Origin: Pedobacter sp. WC2423
GTDB taxonomy: Bacteria; Bacteroidota; Bacteroidia; Sphingobacteriales; Sphingobacteriaceae
NCBI RefSeq assembly: GCF_040822065.1
Contig: NZ_CP162005.1
Span: 2,790,001 to 2,854,000, forward strand
Length of the DNA: 64,000 nt
Direction of reading: 5' to 3'
Of this stretch, positions 16,387 through 24,849 are shown in pieces. A model generated the notes under the pieces. That model ran no database searches, had not been told where the DNA came from, and was given only the letters and a program-made list of their open reading frames with translations. Position numbers and translations under genes: made by a program. Numbering within the stretch: position 1 is the stretch's first letter; each line of letters opens with the position of its first letter.

Positions 16387-18741
16387 TTAAACTGCAACTG
16401 TTACGCGCAATGCTTTAAGTCCTTCCACCCCCTGTAATTCTTCGACCTCCAGGTACTCCACCTGATCGGTCAGTAAGCCCTGTTGCTGTAATTTATGGAT
16501 ATAAAGCATATATTCATCTGCCTCTGAACCATTAAAATAGACAATTGCTATTTTACCCGGCTGCGTCAAACGCTCTGAGCTTTCTTTGACATGTGCTTTA
16601 TCAATCCTTTTCTTCACCATCTGATACCGGATATTGTAACTTCCCTCCACATCAAATCTTTGCTCATCAATACGGAAACTAATGTCAATAATCTTCTCAT
16701 AAACAAAGATTAGCTGTGTCGTTTCCAAAGGAATTGGCAAGGTTGGTTTCAGCTCATGTGTGAGCCTGGTAATCTCCGCAATAGCTTTCAGTTGTCTCAA
16801 CCGGAAATCAGCTACCAGCTCATCGCCAAATTCTCTGTCAGGAGCAATCGAATGCCCCAGGTAAATATCAAACTCAACCCCATCAGTTCTGAATTTCTCA
16901 AAATAACAAGGATGTTCCTCTTGTAATTCCGCGTTGAACTGATCCAGATGTTTATTCACTGCATGGTTGATCGCCTGCATACTTTGCTCATAATTATCCC
17001 TGTTTTCAAAGATCTTTCCTCCCTGGCGTGTCAGCTCAAAATATTCATTAATAATCCCTTCAGCTCCAGGATAAATTTCTTTAAGCACATTCAGATACGG
17101 AGGAAGCTGATGTTGTAAATAATCATCAGTTTTCATGATTTCCCGGTCAGAGATTTCATCAAAACCTTTATGGTCCCAGGAAGAGTGCTGTCTTGGAAAA
17201 TCATCCTCTACAATTTCCGGGATAATAGCTTTCAGGTTTCTCAATGCACTTTCCAGGATCTCAAAATGTGCAAATAAATCTTTCCTGATCATCAGGTTTC
17301 GTTCAATACTAGAATTCCTGATATCAATTGCCCCATAAAAAGGATGAACATCCTTAAAATAAACGGATTCAATAGGGAGGTTTTTCTTCCACTTTCCAGA
17401 TTGCATATAATGGTAAGCAACCTCGTTGAAACGCCATTTCACAGCAGATTGAAGGGCTGTAAATTTATCGGTTACAATGGCCGTGATCTCGTTGTTAAAA
17501 TCAACAATGATATTCTGGTAAAGCTGGGCAAGTAAAGGAAACGCACTCTCAATTCTGGACAAAGTATTGCCATTGAAAGCAGTGCTGTCTTTCGTATAAA
17601 GTTCCAGACAGCCTATAAGTTTAGCATTGTAATACAATGGAAAAATAGCATAAGACTTAATTCCAGCATCCGCAACCAGCGTCAGCATTGGAAAAGTGGA
17701 ATACTCTTCTATATTAACCTCAGGAAAGATCAGTCTGCGCGGGTTGGCCACAAAGTCTTCTACGAGTTTAGAATATTCCAGTTCACTGATCCCATTTACT
17801 TTTGCCTGCTGAATAATTACACTTTGAAAACCTTCGTGAAAGTAAGGTAAGACCTTATCGTTCAACTTCAGATAAGGCAATAATCCGAAGGAGATCTGAT
17901 CACTGCCCACTAAAGACTTCAATGCCGTCGAAATTGAGGAAGTACTCCATCCTATCTGACATTGGTTATGTGATATAATAGCATTTTTAATAGACTCTAA
18001 AGCATATTCTGCGGTAATATCTACTAAGCTTACAATAGAAACCCCTTCCACACGGAACATTTCTGAAGGCAGCAGCGTCATTAAGGTATCCAGGCTGTTA
18101 GTTTCATCCTGCATATACTCCTTTACATTTTGAAGCGTTAGTTCCGGTAAAGGTTTAATACTGGTCACTTCTACAAAACGGGTATCTACATTTAATTTAT
18201 AATATTTTAATAATTGCGTATCGTGGTCAATGATTGATTTGATCACATGCTGATCTGTTCCCAGGCTAAAGTTGTAAAACTTTTGCAACACCAGGTTGTA
18301 CAGCGTGGTCAGCATCGTCTTTTGCATTTCCTGTTGAGATGGTAAAGCCAGATCTGTATTCAAACCTTCCTTTTTATCATCCATCAGCACTTTATAAAAA
18401 GCATTTGTACCGTAGTGAAAACAAGGGCAAACCGGTTTACTTAAAGCCCAAAGCTGTTCTTTTTCTTCATTGATAATCGGCGACAGCGCAGTATAAATCA
18501 ATTCATACAAGTGATTGTATTTAGTCACATTGGCAGCAGGAATTGGATCCTTCAATTCTGGAAAAGCAGAAAATTCCCCCAGCAGATAGTTATAGAAATT
18601 TATTTTGGCTGTCTTTTCTACCTTAATCTTTTCCGTCAGAAAAGTGATAAATGGTTTCAAGGAAAGCCGGATATCAGCTTTCATCCCATTTACTTCATCT
18701 CCGCACACGTACTTGTTAAAGTCAATCGTTATTGCCTGCAT
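16387..18741 (-). CDS. Large GAF-domain-containing protein of unknown function
   Basis: A 784-residue, probably cytosolic protein with no signal peptide or membrane helix. A central stretch (about 290-420), including SYAIFPLYYNAKLIGCLELYTKDSTAFN, has the shape of a GAF sensor domain, with the usual strand pattern ending in a switch to helix. The flanking N-terminal (1-280) and C-terminal (430-784) parts are helix-rich and I do not recognise them. No kinase, cyclase, phosphodiesterase or HTH motif is visible, so this looks like a ligand-sensing scaffold rather than an enzyme. It lies between the SdiA-regulated-type lipoprotein gene (58 nt upstream) and the kinase-like/barrel gene (11 nt downstream) in the polyphosphate operon. 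The 58-nt gap could hold an internal promoter. Confidence 0.75.
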   Translation of the reverse strand: MQAITIDFNKYVCGDEVNGMKADIRLSLKPFITFLTEKIKVEKTAKINFYNYLLGEFSAFPELKDPIPAANVTKYNHLYELIYTALSPIINEEKEQLWALSKPVCPCFHYGTNAFYKVLMDDKKEGLNTDLALPSQQEMQKTMLTTLYNLVLQKFYNFSLGTDQHVIKSIIDHDTQLLKYYKLNVDTRFVEVTSIKPLPELTLQNVKEYMQDETNSLDTLMTLLPSEMFRVEGVSIVSLVDITAEYALESIKNAIISHNQCQIGWSTSSISTALKSLVGSDQISFGLLPYLKLNDKVLPYFHEGFQSVIIQQAKVNGISELEYSKLVEDFVANPRRLIFPEVNIEEYSTFPMLTLVADAGIKSYAIFPLYYNAKLIGCLELYTKDSTAFNGNTLSRIESAFPLLAQLYQNIIVDFNNEITAIVTDKFTALQSAVKWRFNEVAYHYMQSGKWKKNLPIESVYFKDVHPFYGAIDIRNSSIERNLMIRKDLFAHFEILESALRNLKAIIPEIVEDDFPRQHSSWDHKGFDEISDREIMKTDDYLQHQLPPYLNVLKEIYPGAEGIINEYFELTRQGGKIFENRDNYEQSMQAINHAVNKHLDQFNAELQEEHPCYFEKFRTDGVEFDIYLGHSIAPDREFGDELVADFRLRQLKAIAEITRLTHELKPTLPIPLETTQLIFVYEKIIDISFRIDEQRFDVEGSYNIRYQMVKKRIDKAHVKESSERLTQPGKIAIVYFNGSEADEYMLYIHKLQQQGLLTDQVEYLEVEELQGVEGLKALRVTVAV

Positions 18742-18799
18742 TTTTTGTTTTCAATTATAAGAGTCATTAATTGGCATTCATATAAATTTAATCAGATTC

Positions 18800-19669
18800 T
18801 CAGGGTTTACGCTTAAACTTTAAAATATTTCCAGAACTCAGTTCATCACCTTCATTAGAAATGTACAAGTTCATCTGGTTATCAAAAGCTATTCCTTCGG
18901 GCTGAGCAAAAATAGCAGAATTTAACCGGTGTACGCTTTTAACTTTCCAGTCCGGACTGGCTACAATCAGCAGCTTATTCACCGAAGAAAGAATATACCA
19001 ATCTCCTGAATGCGGATCTTTTGTTAATGCGGAAGCTTTCAAACCAGTTTTCAGAATCTGTCCGGAAGTTACCAGCCCGCTAAGGTCCATAGAGAAATTG
19101 CCAGAAGCAATCAATTCATTTTTCGCCGGATTATAAGTAAAAATAGAACCAGACATCGTCTGGTTTTTTTTATCTCCTTTACAGTTTTTACACAGCAGGT
19201 AAACCTGGTTGGTTTGCTGGTCGGCATAGATACTCTCGTATTCACCATCCGGAAGGATATCGTTCCATTCTTTAATTTTTTTCACTTTCGGCTGAATAGC
19301 CGCTGTAAAAGGAAAAGTGAAAAGTGTGCCATCACTTCTTAAGATAATGACTGTCTCATTTAAAATTGTCAGATCTTCATAATCTCCCTTTTTACCAAAA
19401 ATTGCATGCTGTTGTTTTTTATTTCCCCAGGCTTGTCTGTAAAGGCGGCCTTCCTCATCCTGTATAGAATAGACAGTATCACTTTTGCCTTTGTAAAAAG
19501 CAATTCCAGAGATTTCGTGCAAACTTTCAGGCATGATAAATTTCTCAGGATGATTGAAATCATATCCTTTAGGGCTTGAATAAGATTGTTTTGCAGGCTT
19601 ACAGGCATAAAAACCGATCAAAATCAGTAGTGGCAAAAGGTAACTCAGCTTTTTAAGAAATGCTTTCAT
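18800..19669 (-). CDS. SdiA-regulated-family lipoprotein (beta-propeller-like)
   Basis: A 289-residue lipoprotein. The N-terminus (MKAFLKKLSYLLPLLILIGFYAC) ends in a lipobox with lipidated Cys at 23. The mature part shows propeller-type units: LHEISGIAFYKGKSDTVYSIQDEEGRLYR, GDYEDLTILNETVIILRSDGTLFTF and AQPEGIAFDNQMNLYISNEGDELSSGNIL. These match the SdiA-regulated (YjiK-like) family, whose biochemical role is unclear. Its start codon overlaps the end of ppk1 by 4 nt, giving translational coupling. It should sit in the periplasm or outer membrane. Its repeated co-location with polyphosphate kinase is worth testing, but sequence alone gives no mechanism. Confidence 0.82.
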   Translation of the reverse strand: MKAFLKKLSYLLPLLILIGFYACKPAKQSYSSPKGYDFNHPEKFIMPESLHEISGIAFYKGKSDTVYSIQDEEGRLYRQAWGNKKQQHAIFGKKGDYEDLTILNETVIILRSDGTLFTFPFTAAIQPKVKKIKEWNDILPDGEYESIYADQQTNQVYLLCKNCKGDKKNQTMSGSIFTYNPAKNELIASGNFSMDLSGLVTSGQILKTGLKASALTKDPHSGDWYILSSVNKLLIVASPDWKVKSVHRLNSAIFAQPEGIAFDNQMNLYISNEGDELSSGNILKFKRKP

Positions 19670-21732
19670 GATGCGTTAAGTTCAATGGGATGTGCAGTAG
19701 TAGTCTCTTTCAGAAAATTATAAATAGCATGTTGAGAGCGGATTTTAACTTCACCAGCGCAATAATTATTTTGCAACTCTGCGTTAAGTTCAACCGCCTG
19801 AACAGTATCGTTTAATTGTAAATTTAAGATTGTTATCAGTTTCATTTTTAATTCCTGGTCGCAGATAGGAAAACAGACTTCTATTCTTCCATAAATATTC
19901 CTGTTCATCCAGTCGGCCGATCCCATATAAACCTCTTTCTCCCCGTTGTTATGGAAAAGAAAGATCCGGCCATGTTCCAGGTAACGATCTACGATACGTT
20001 TCACCGTAATATTTTCACTTTGACCTTCAATTCCCGGGATCAGACAACAGACACTGCGCACAATCAATTGTATTTTTACTCCTGCAGCTGAAGCTTCATA
20101 AAGCTTGGAAATTAAGACGCGCTCCTCCAGGTTATTCATTTTGATCACAATTCCACAGGACAGTCCTTTTTTGGCATTGCTGATTTCACGGTCTATCAAT
20201 GCTATAAATTTCTGCTGCAAATTGAATTGAGCCACTAATAAATGTTCAAAATTAATAGCGTCTTCCAGCTGTGGTTTTTTCTTTTTCTTATTCAGGAAAC
20301 CAAATAGCTGTTTCAGCTCTGCGAGCATGGCCTGGTTAGCCGTCAATAAAATATGATCCGTATAAAAACGTGCTGTTGATTCGTTCAGGTTTCCTGTAGC
20401 CAGCAATCCGAGATAATGACTTTGATTCCTGACCGTTCTTTTAACCAGAGCTACCTTTGCATGTACTTTCAGTTCTTTGTTGCTATAAATGATTTTTACG
20501 CCCGCAGCTTTCATGCGGGAAGCCCATTTGATATTATTAGCTTCATCAAATCTGGCTTTCAGCTCCACCATTACAGCAACCTTTTTCCCGTTTTTTGCAG
20601 CCGTCATTAAAGCATTCACAATCCTGGAATTGTCAGCAACCCGGTAAAGCGTCACATAAATTTCTTCTGTGAAACTATCATTTGCAGCTTCATTAAAAAA
20701 TCTTAATATCGGATCATAGTTCTGATAAGGCACATGAACCATCAGATCCTTTTTAAATATCTGCTCAAAAAGAGTTTCTTCCTTTTTGAGCAGCAGACCT
20801 GGCAATGCCGGCCACTTCGGATAGTTTAATTCTGCTTCATGGAGTGGGAAATTACTCAGATCTTTCATATTGTGGTAATACCCACCCGCTACAACCGAAG
20901 AATTGGCCAGATTAAGTGCGTAAATAATCTTGTAAAGATGTCTTAGTGGTATTCCGGGCTGACATAAAAACCGGGTAGCTGTACCCAGATCCCTTTTCTT
21001 TAACTCTTTTTCCAGCGCAATCGTGATATCTTCATCCAGATCTTCGATTTCTTCTTTAAGATTCATCTCCGCATTTCTGGTGATTTTAATATTAAAAACC
21101 CCTTTGATCTCTTCGGCAGGAAAAAGATAGTCCAGATTATTTCTGATAATATCATCCAGAAAAACAACATATTTCTGATCCTCTTTATTGACAGTATACA
21201 ATCTTGGTAACGCGTCAGAAGGAATGGTAATCAACTCCAGACGCTCTATACCAGCCGCGTCCGACAGGATCACCGCCTGGTATAACCTGTTATTTTCAGC
21301 AAAGAAACCATCTTCATCCTTCGCTACTGAAAACAACCTGATGTAAGCCAGTACCTCATTAAAGAAAATCCGGGATAATTCGTCTGTTATAGATTCAGGA
21401 ATCACTTCATTGTATAACCAGTGGATATCTTTTGCTTTTAAGGCCGGTAAAAGATGATTTGCCAGTAAATGCCCGAACCTTTGCTGCTGCTGATTGATTA
21501 AAAACTGAGCTTTATAATAGTTATTATTTAATCCGGTACTATCGTCAAAATTATCAATAGCCATCAAAACCGGCATCCTGACGCGGTAAAATTCATCCAG
21601 ATTGGAAGAATAAATAGACAGAAACCTGATGCGTTCCAATAAAGGGACCTGCTCATTTTCGGCTTCCATCAGCACACGCTCATTAAAACTTAACCAGCTC
21701 AGATCACGGTTAAAAAAGGTATATTCTGTCAT
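19666..21732 (-). CDS. ppk1: Polyphosphate kinase 1
   Basis: A 688-residue PPK1, the normal length, which reversibly polymerises the ATP gamma-phosphate into polyphosphate. The N-terminal helical domain has FFNRDLSWLSFNERVLMEAE, the hallmark start. The central region has YYHNMKDLSNFPL and the basic HVPYQNYDPILRFFNEAA loop. Two phospholipase D-like domains follow. The autophosphorylated His is H424 in LKVHAKVALV, and the second conserved His is H587 in YLEHGRIFLF. Conserved TGNLNESTARFYTDH and GSADWMNRN are also present. It starts 7 nt after the HD-PycTM gene and overlaps the following lipoprotein gene by 4 nt. All expected catalytic residues are seen. Confidence 0.96.
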   Translation of the reverse strand: MTEYTFFNRDLSWLSFNERVLMEAENEQVPLLERIRFLSIYSSNLDEFYRVRMPVLMAIDNFDDSTGLNNNYYKAQFLINQQQQRFGHLLANHLLPALKAKDIHWLYNEVIPESITDELSRIFFNEVLAYIRLFSVAKDEDGFFAENNRLYQAVILSDAAGIERLELITIPSDALPRLYTVNKEDQKYVVFLDDIIRNNLDYLFPAEEIKGVFNIKITRNAEMNLKEEIEDLDEDITIALEKELKKRDLGTATRFLCQPGIPLRHLYKIIYALNLANSSVVAGGYYHNMKDLSNFPLHEAELNYPKWPALPGLLLKKEETLFEQIFKKDLMVHVPYQNYDPILRFFNEAANDSFTEEIYVTLYRVADNSRIVNALMTAAKNGKKVAVMVELKARFDEANNIKWASRMKAAGVKIIYSNKELKVHAKVALVKRTVRNQSHYLGLLATGNLNESTARFYTDHILLTANQAMLAELKQLFGFLNKKKKKPQLEDAINFEHLLVAQFNLQQKFIALIDREISNAKKGLSCGIVIKMNNLEERVLISKLYEASAAGVKIQLIVRSVCCLIPGIEGQSENITVKRIVDRYLEHGRIFLFHNNGEKEVYMGSADWMNRNIYGRIEVCFPICDQELKMKLITILNLQLNDTVQAVELNAELQNNYCAGEVKIRSQHAIYNFLKETTTAHPIELNAS

Positions 21733-21739
21733 CGTATTT

Positions 21740-22981
21740 TTATAAAGCGACTATCGCACTGGCAATAACAAAGGCAAGAACCGAAGCAATGATACCGAAC
21801 ATAAACACATTATAGGCAATCCTCAGCAAACGGTATTTACGACCTAAAACTACACCCTGAGAATATAAATCACGGATTAAACTACCATAAAGGAAATCTC
21901 TGTCTTCCATCATTTTCTGCATTCCGTTCACATAATCAGGCAGTGCCATCCGGTAAAAATTACCAAAGAACAATAAGTTCACCTTTTTTTCTTCGATATC
22001 CTGTGGAGTAAAAGTTCCCGGGGGTACAGTAGGCCTGGTTGCCAGGATCGAGAAGACCATGGTTACCACACAAATAATCAACAAGATCAATGTCGGAATG
22101 ATCAAATGAGGATTATCTTCCAGTTTACGCAGCAGTACACTTAAAGTAACTGACAAAATGATAGAATTGGTGGAGATCATGATATGCGCTTTATTATCTG
22201 CCATATCACTTAAACGCTGATGGTTACCAGAAGAAATCCGGAACATGGTTTCTATCCCTTTATCAGGACGGTCACTTTTCTCCTTTTTATCTTTATTTTT
22301 TTTCTCCGCTACTACTTCCGTATGTTTTTCTGAGCTAACCGGAGCAGCATCATGAAGAGCCTCTTCTTTGGCTTTTCCATGTTTGTCTTTAAACACTTTT
22401 TCTTTCAATTCGTTCAGGTTTGATTCTTTTTTTGCGGCCAGTAAATCCTGGCAATAATCGGTATGGTAATGGTGCATTTCGAAAAGGACAATGGTTTTTG
22501 CACGCCATTCTTCTTTATCGATAGCTCTTCCTATAAAGGCAATTGCTTCTTTACGGATCAGTTTATTTCGTTCCTTAAAATCTTCACTGCCCAGGTGAAA
22601 AAGATCGGCATCACACACAATCTCTTCTAACAATCCAACCGGATGCTGAGGCATTTTTGTAGCCAGAATACAATTGGTCACCAAACCCGTTAATTCTGGT
22701 TCCGCGCCCTTTGATTCCAGAAATTCCTTAGCCAGTGCTGCCCCGCGCTCTTCATGCTTTTCACAGTTGATCAGGTAACCAATATCGTGAAACCACGCGG
22801 CTACGCTGACTACAAAAAAATCATGATCTGACAATTGATAATGATTGGCTATTTTAACTACAGCTTTAACCACCTGCTCAGTATGCAGCAAGTTATGGTA
22901 AGTTAATCTCTCGTCTTTATTAATGTGAAACAAGTTTGAGACATGCGCTCTGACCTGATCTAGTATATCCAGGTAATTCAT
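21740..22981 (-). CDS. HD-domain protein fused to a Pycsar-type TM effector domain (PycTM)
   Basis: A 413-residue fusion when begun at ATG 22981. An upstream in-frame TTG at 23026 would overlap the TetR gene and is less likely. Residues 1-200 form an HD phosphohydrolase domain with metal-binding H33, H65-D66 (WFHDIGY), H76 and D124 (CDADLFHLG). A charged Lys/Glu-rich linker (about 200-250) follows. The C-terminal part (about 255-413) matches the PycTM family: ETMFRISSGNHQRLSDMADNKAHIMI, two membrane helices, a cytosolic insert and a final pair of helices. In Pycsar antiphage systems PycTM proteins respond to cyclic pyrimidine nucleotides made by PycC, but no cyclase is encoded in this window. 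The position next to ppk1 suggests a housekeeping or nucleotide/polyphosphate stress role (inference). Confidence 0.87.
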   Translation of the reverse strand: MNYLDILDQVRAHVSNLFHINKDERLTYHNLLHTEQVVKAVVKIANHYQLSDHDFFVVSVAAWFHDIGYLINCEKHEERGAALAKEFLESKGAEPELTGLVTNCILATKMPQHPVGLLEEIVCDADLFHLGSEDFKERNKLIRKEAIAFIGRAIDKEEWRAKTIVLFEMHHYHTDYCQDLLAAKKESNLNELKEKVFKDKHGKAKEEALHDAAPVSSEKHTEVVAEKKNKDKKEKSDRPDKGIETMFRISSGNHQRLSDMADNKAHIMISTNSIILSVTLSVLLRKLEDNPHLIIPTLILLIICVVTMVFSILATRPTVPPGTFTPQDIEEKKVNLLFFGNFYRMALPDYVNGMQKMMEDRDFLYGSLIRDLYSQGVVLGRKYRLLRIAYNVFMFGIIASVLAFVIASAIVAL

Positions 22982-23006
22982 CTTATAAATATGGAGGTTT
23001 AAATTC

Positions 23007-23600
23007 TTAATTCCCAATACCTTCAATGAGCATATCTACCAGCTCATCAAAATATTCATGGGATTGTACTGCTGAAGGATTAATGGAAAGCGGAAAGTGC
23101 AGGCCTCTGAAAGCAACAATCAGTACAAAAGACATCTTATGAATACTTTCAGCAGAAAGATCTTTGAATTCACCACTCTGTGTCCCTCCCAAAATAATTT
23201 CACTGATCATACCCAGCTGCATCTGTTCATATTTTAAACGAAGGGGCAGCAACATCCTCCTGGATTCAATCATATCTACAAAAATCACTTGATAAAGACT
23301 GCGGAATTCCAGGATAGCTGTACTTTGAAAATTCAGAAAAGCCTTCAGTTTATCTTTCGCAGAAAGTACCCCGTTTACTGTTTCGCGCAAATTCTTAATC
23401 ACTGCTTTCATCTCATCTTTAACCACGGCAGCGAAGATTTCATTTTTACCGGGGAAATAATAATAAAGCGTACTTTTCCCTTTTCCGGCTGCCGCAGAGA
23501 TATCTTCTATAGTGGTCTTTTTTAATCCGAACTTCCCAAACAAAGATTTGGCAGCAATTAAGATCTCACTAATTACGATTTCATCTTTATCCATAAGCAT
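23007..23600 (-). CDS. TetR/AcrR-family transcriptional regulator
   Basis: A 197-residue regulator with the typical TetR N-terminal DNA-binding domain: ILIAAKSLFGKFGLKKTTIEDISAAAGKGKSTLYYYFPGKNEIFAAVV (about 12-60). It carries the helix-turn-helix and the conserved YYYF segment. The C-terminal ligand domain is helical and diverged, so the effector cannot be predicted. It heads the leftward operon (HD-PycTM, ppk1 and others), with a 25-nt gap to the next ATG, and is divergent from the NRPS cluster across a 457-bp region. ATG 23600 is used; a second ATG at 23594 is equally possible. An inverted repeat just upstream may be its operator, so it could autoregulate the polyphosphate operon, the biosynthetic cluster or both. 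Confidence 0.92.
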   Translation of the reverse strand: MLMDKDEIVISEILIAAKSLFGKFGLKKTTIEDISAAAGKGKSTLYYYFPGKNEIFAAVVKDEMKAVIKNLRETVNGVLSAKDKLKAFLNFQSTAILEFRSLYQVIFVDMIESRRMLLPLRLKYEQMQLGMISEIILGGTQSGEFKDLSAESIHKMSFVLIVAFRGLHFPLSINPSAVQSHEYFDELVDMLIEGIGN

Positions 23601-24057
23601 TGTTTCAATAGGTTCTGCTGAACAAGTCTGCTAAATTTCAGACCGCTTTCCGAATTCCAAAAGTATTGAATTTAACTGGGGAAAATAATACCCTGATGAA
23701 TAAAAAGAAACCCTTTCGTCCCTGAATACAGACCAGATCAAATGGTAACAAAATAATGACAATTTGTTTTAAACCGAAACAGCAACAAGTTATTCCGGAC
23801 TGGTTTTTCCAATCCTCAGAACAGGAACGATCTTTGTTCATTATTCTTTAAACACCAAAAATAAAAGAATGCTTAATTTAGCAGCTCAACCAAAATTTGA
23901 AGTCATATTTAATAATGCAACAAATAAGTTCAATAACCCATAGCAGAAACAGGCTGATTGTATTTAAATAATTAAGAGAATTTCACCTGATTTTCCTTAT
24001 ATTAAGATCATACCAGTCAGCACGTAATTTTAACGCAAAATCAACCGCATTCTTAGG
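23601..24057. other. Divergent intergenic region between the TetR gene and the biosynthetic cluster
   Basis: This 457-bp AT-rich gap shows no convincing ORF or RNA gene. It must hold the promoters for both the leftward polyphosphate operon and the rightward FkbM/NRPS cluster. A TAATTTTA at 24025-24032 is a 7-of-8 match to the Bacteroidota -7 element but lacks a clear -33 partner. One inverted repeat lies near the TetR start. Confidence 0.6.
23626..23643. promoter_or_regulatory. Candidate TetR operator (inverted repeat)
   Basis: GTCTG (23626-23630) and CAGAC (23639-23643) form a perfect inverted repeat with an 8-nt AT-rich spacer. It lies 26 bp upstream of the TetR start codon, the usual place for an autoregulatory TetR site. 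The half-sites are short, so chance occurrence is possible. Confidence 0.4.
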
Positions 24058-24849
24058 ATGGCAACTCAATTTATCAAAAGAATGCTTGGCATTCATCATC
24101 AATCGAACGTACAACCATTGAAAAACTTAAGCTACTTCGGCTCTCCAAGACATGGATATATGGTCCCTGATCACTTTTTAGGATCACATTCCATCTGTTA
24201 CTGTGTGGGTGCCGGCGAAGACATCTCTTTCGATACAGAGCTTAAAATAACTTTCGACGCCAGGGTTTACATTTTTGATCCCTCCCCTTATGGTATTAAC
24301 CATTTTAATGAAGTTAAAGATTATGTGAATCATGGAACACCCCTTACACTGGATAAAACCCTTGCTCCTTACGTTTATAAGATCAGCAGTAAACAATTTT
24401 CCGAAATAGAATTTATTCCGGTTGGTCTTTGGGACGAGAAAAAAACATTGAAATTCTATGATCCTGAAAGAGAGAACTATTCCTCTCATTCCGCCATTTT
24501 ATTTACGGAATCAAAGAATTTTATTGAGGCACCTGTTGATCGTTTAAGTAATCTCATGAAAGCGCTGCATCATGAGCACATAGACCTGCTCAAAATAGAG
24601 ATAGAAGGTGCTGAGTATAAAGTGATTGACACAATTATTGAAGATAAGCTAAATGTTAAAGCTATTTTGGTGGAATTCGACGAAATTTACAACACAAAGG
24701 ATAAATCATTCCATTTCAGAATCAAAAGAAGCTGTGATAAATTAAGGAAAGCCGGTTATGTACTGGCACATTCCACGGTTGCAATGAAACGCCTGTTTAT
24801 CAGGAAAGACATATATGATCAGTTAAAAAAATCAGAAATTAATGCATAA
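24058..24849 (+). CDS. FkbM-family methyltransferase
   Basis: A 263-residue SAM-dependent methyltransferase. SICYCVGAGEDISFDTEL holds the glycine-rich SAM loop (about residues 46-63). VYIFDPSP supplies the acidic residue that binds the ribose. DLLKIEIEGAEYKVIDTII (about 178-196) is the hallmark FkbM motif. Family members O-methylate natural products or sugars, and some act on proteins. The end overlaps the start of the NRPS-PKS gene by 8 nt, so the two are translationally coupled and this enzyme most likely tailors the assembly-line product. The methylated position cannot be predicted. It is the first gene of the cluster. Confidence 0.88.
   Translation: MATQFIKRMLGIHHQSNVQPLKNLSYFGSPRHGYMVPDHFLGSHSICYCVGAGEDISFDTELKITFDARVYIFDPSPYGINHFNEVKDYVNHGTPLTLDKTLAPYVYKISSKQFSEIEFIPVGLWDEKKTLKFYDPERENYSSHSAILFTESKNFIEAPVDRLSNLMKALHHEHIDLLKIEIEGAEYKVIDTIIEDKLNVKAILVEFDEIYNTKDKSFHFRIKRSCDKLRKAGYVLAHSTVAMKRLFIRKDIYDQLKKSEINA

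Noticed and set aside
21740-23600. Complete Pycsar antiphage system
   Set aside because: Only the PycTM-like part is present, fused to an HD domain. No pyrimidine cyclase is encoded next to it or elsewhere in the window, and the neighbours are ppk1 and a TetR gene.
23638-23841. 67-codon minus-strand ORF upstream of the TetR gene
   Set aside because: No family features, unusual composition, and it lies in the promoter region shared by the divergent operons.
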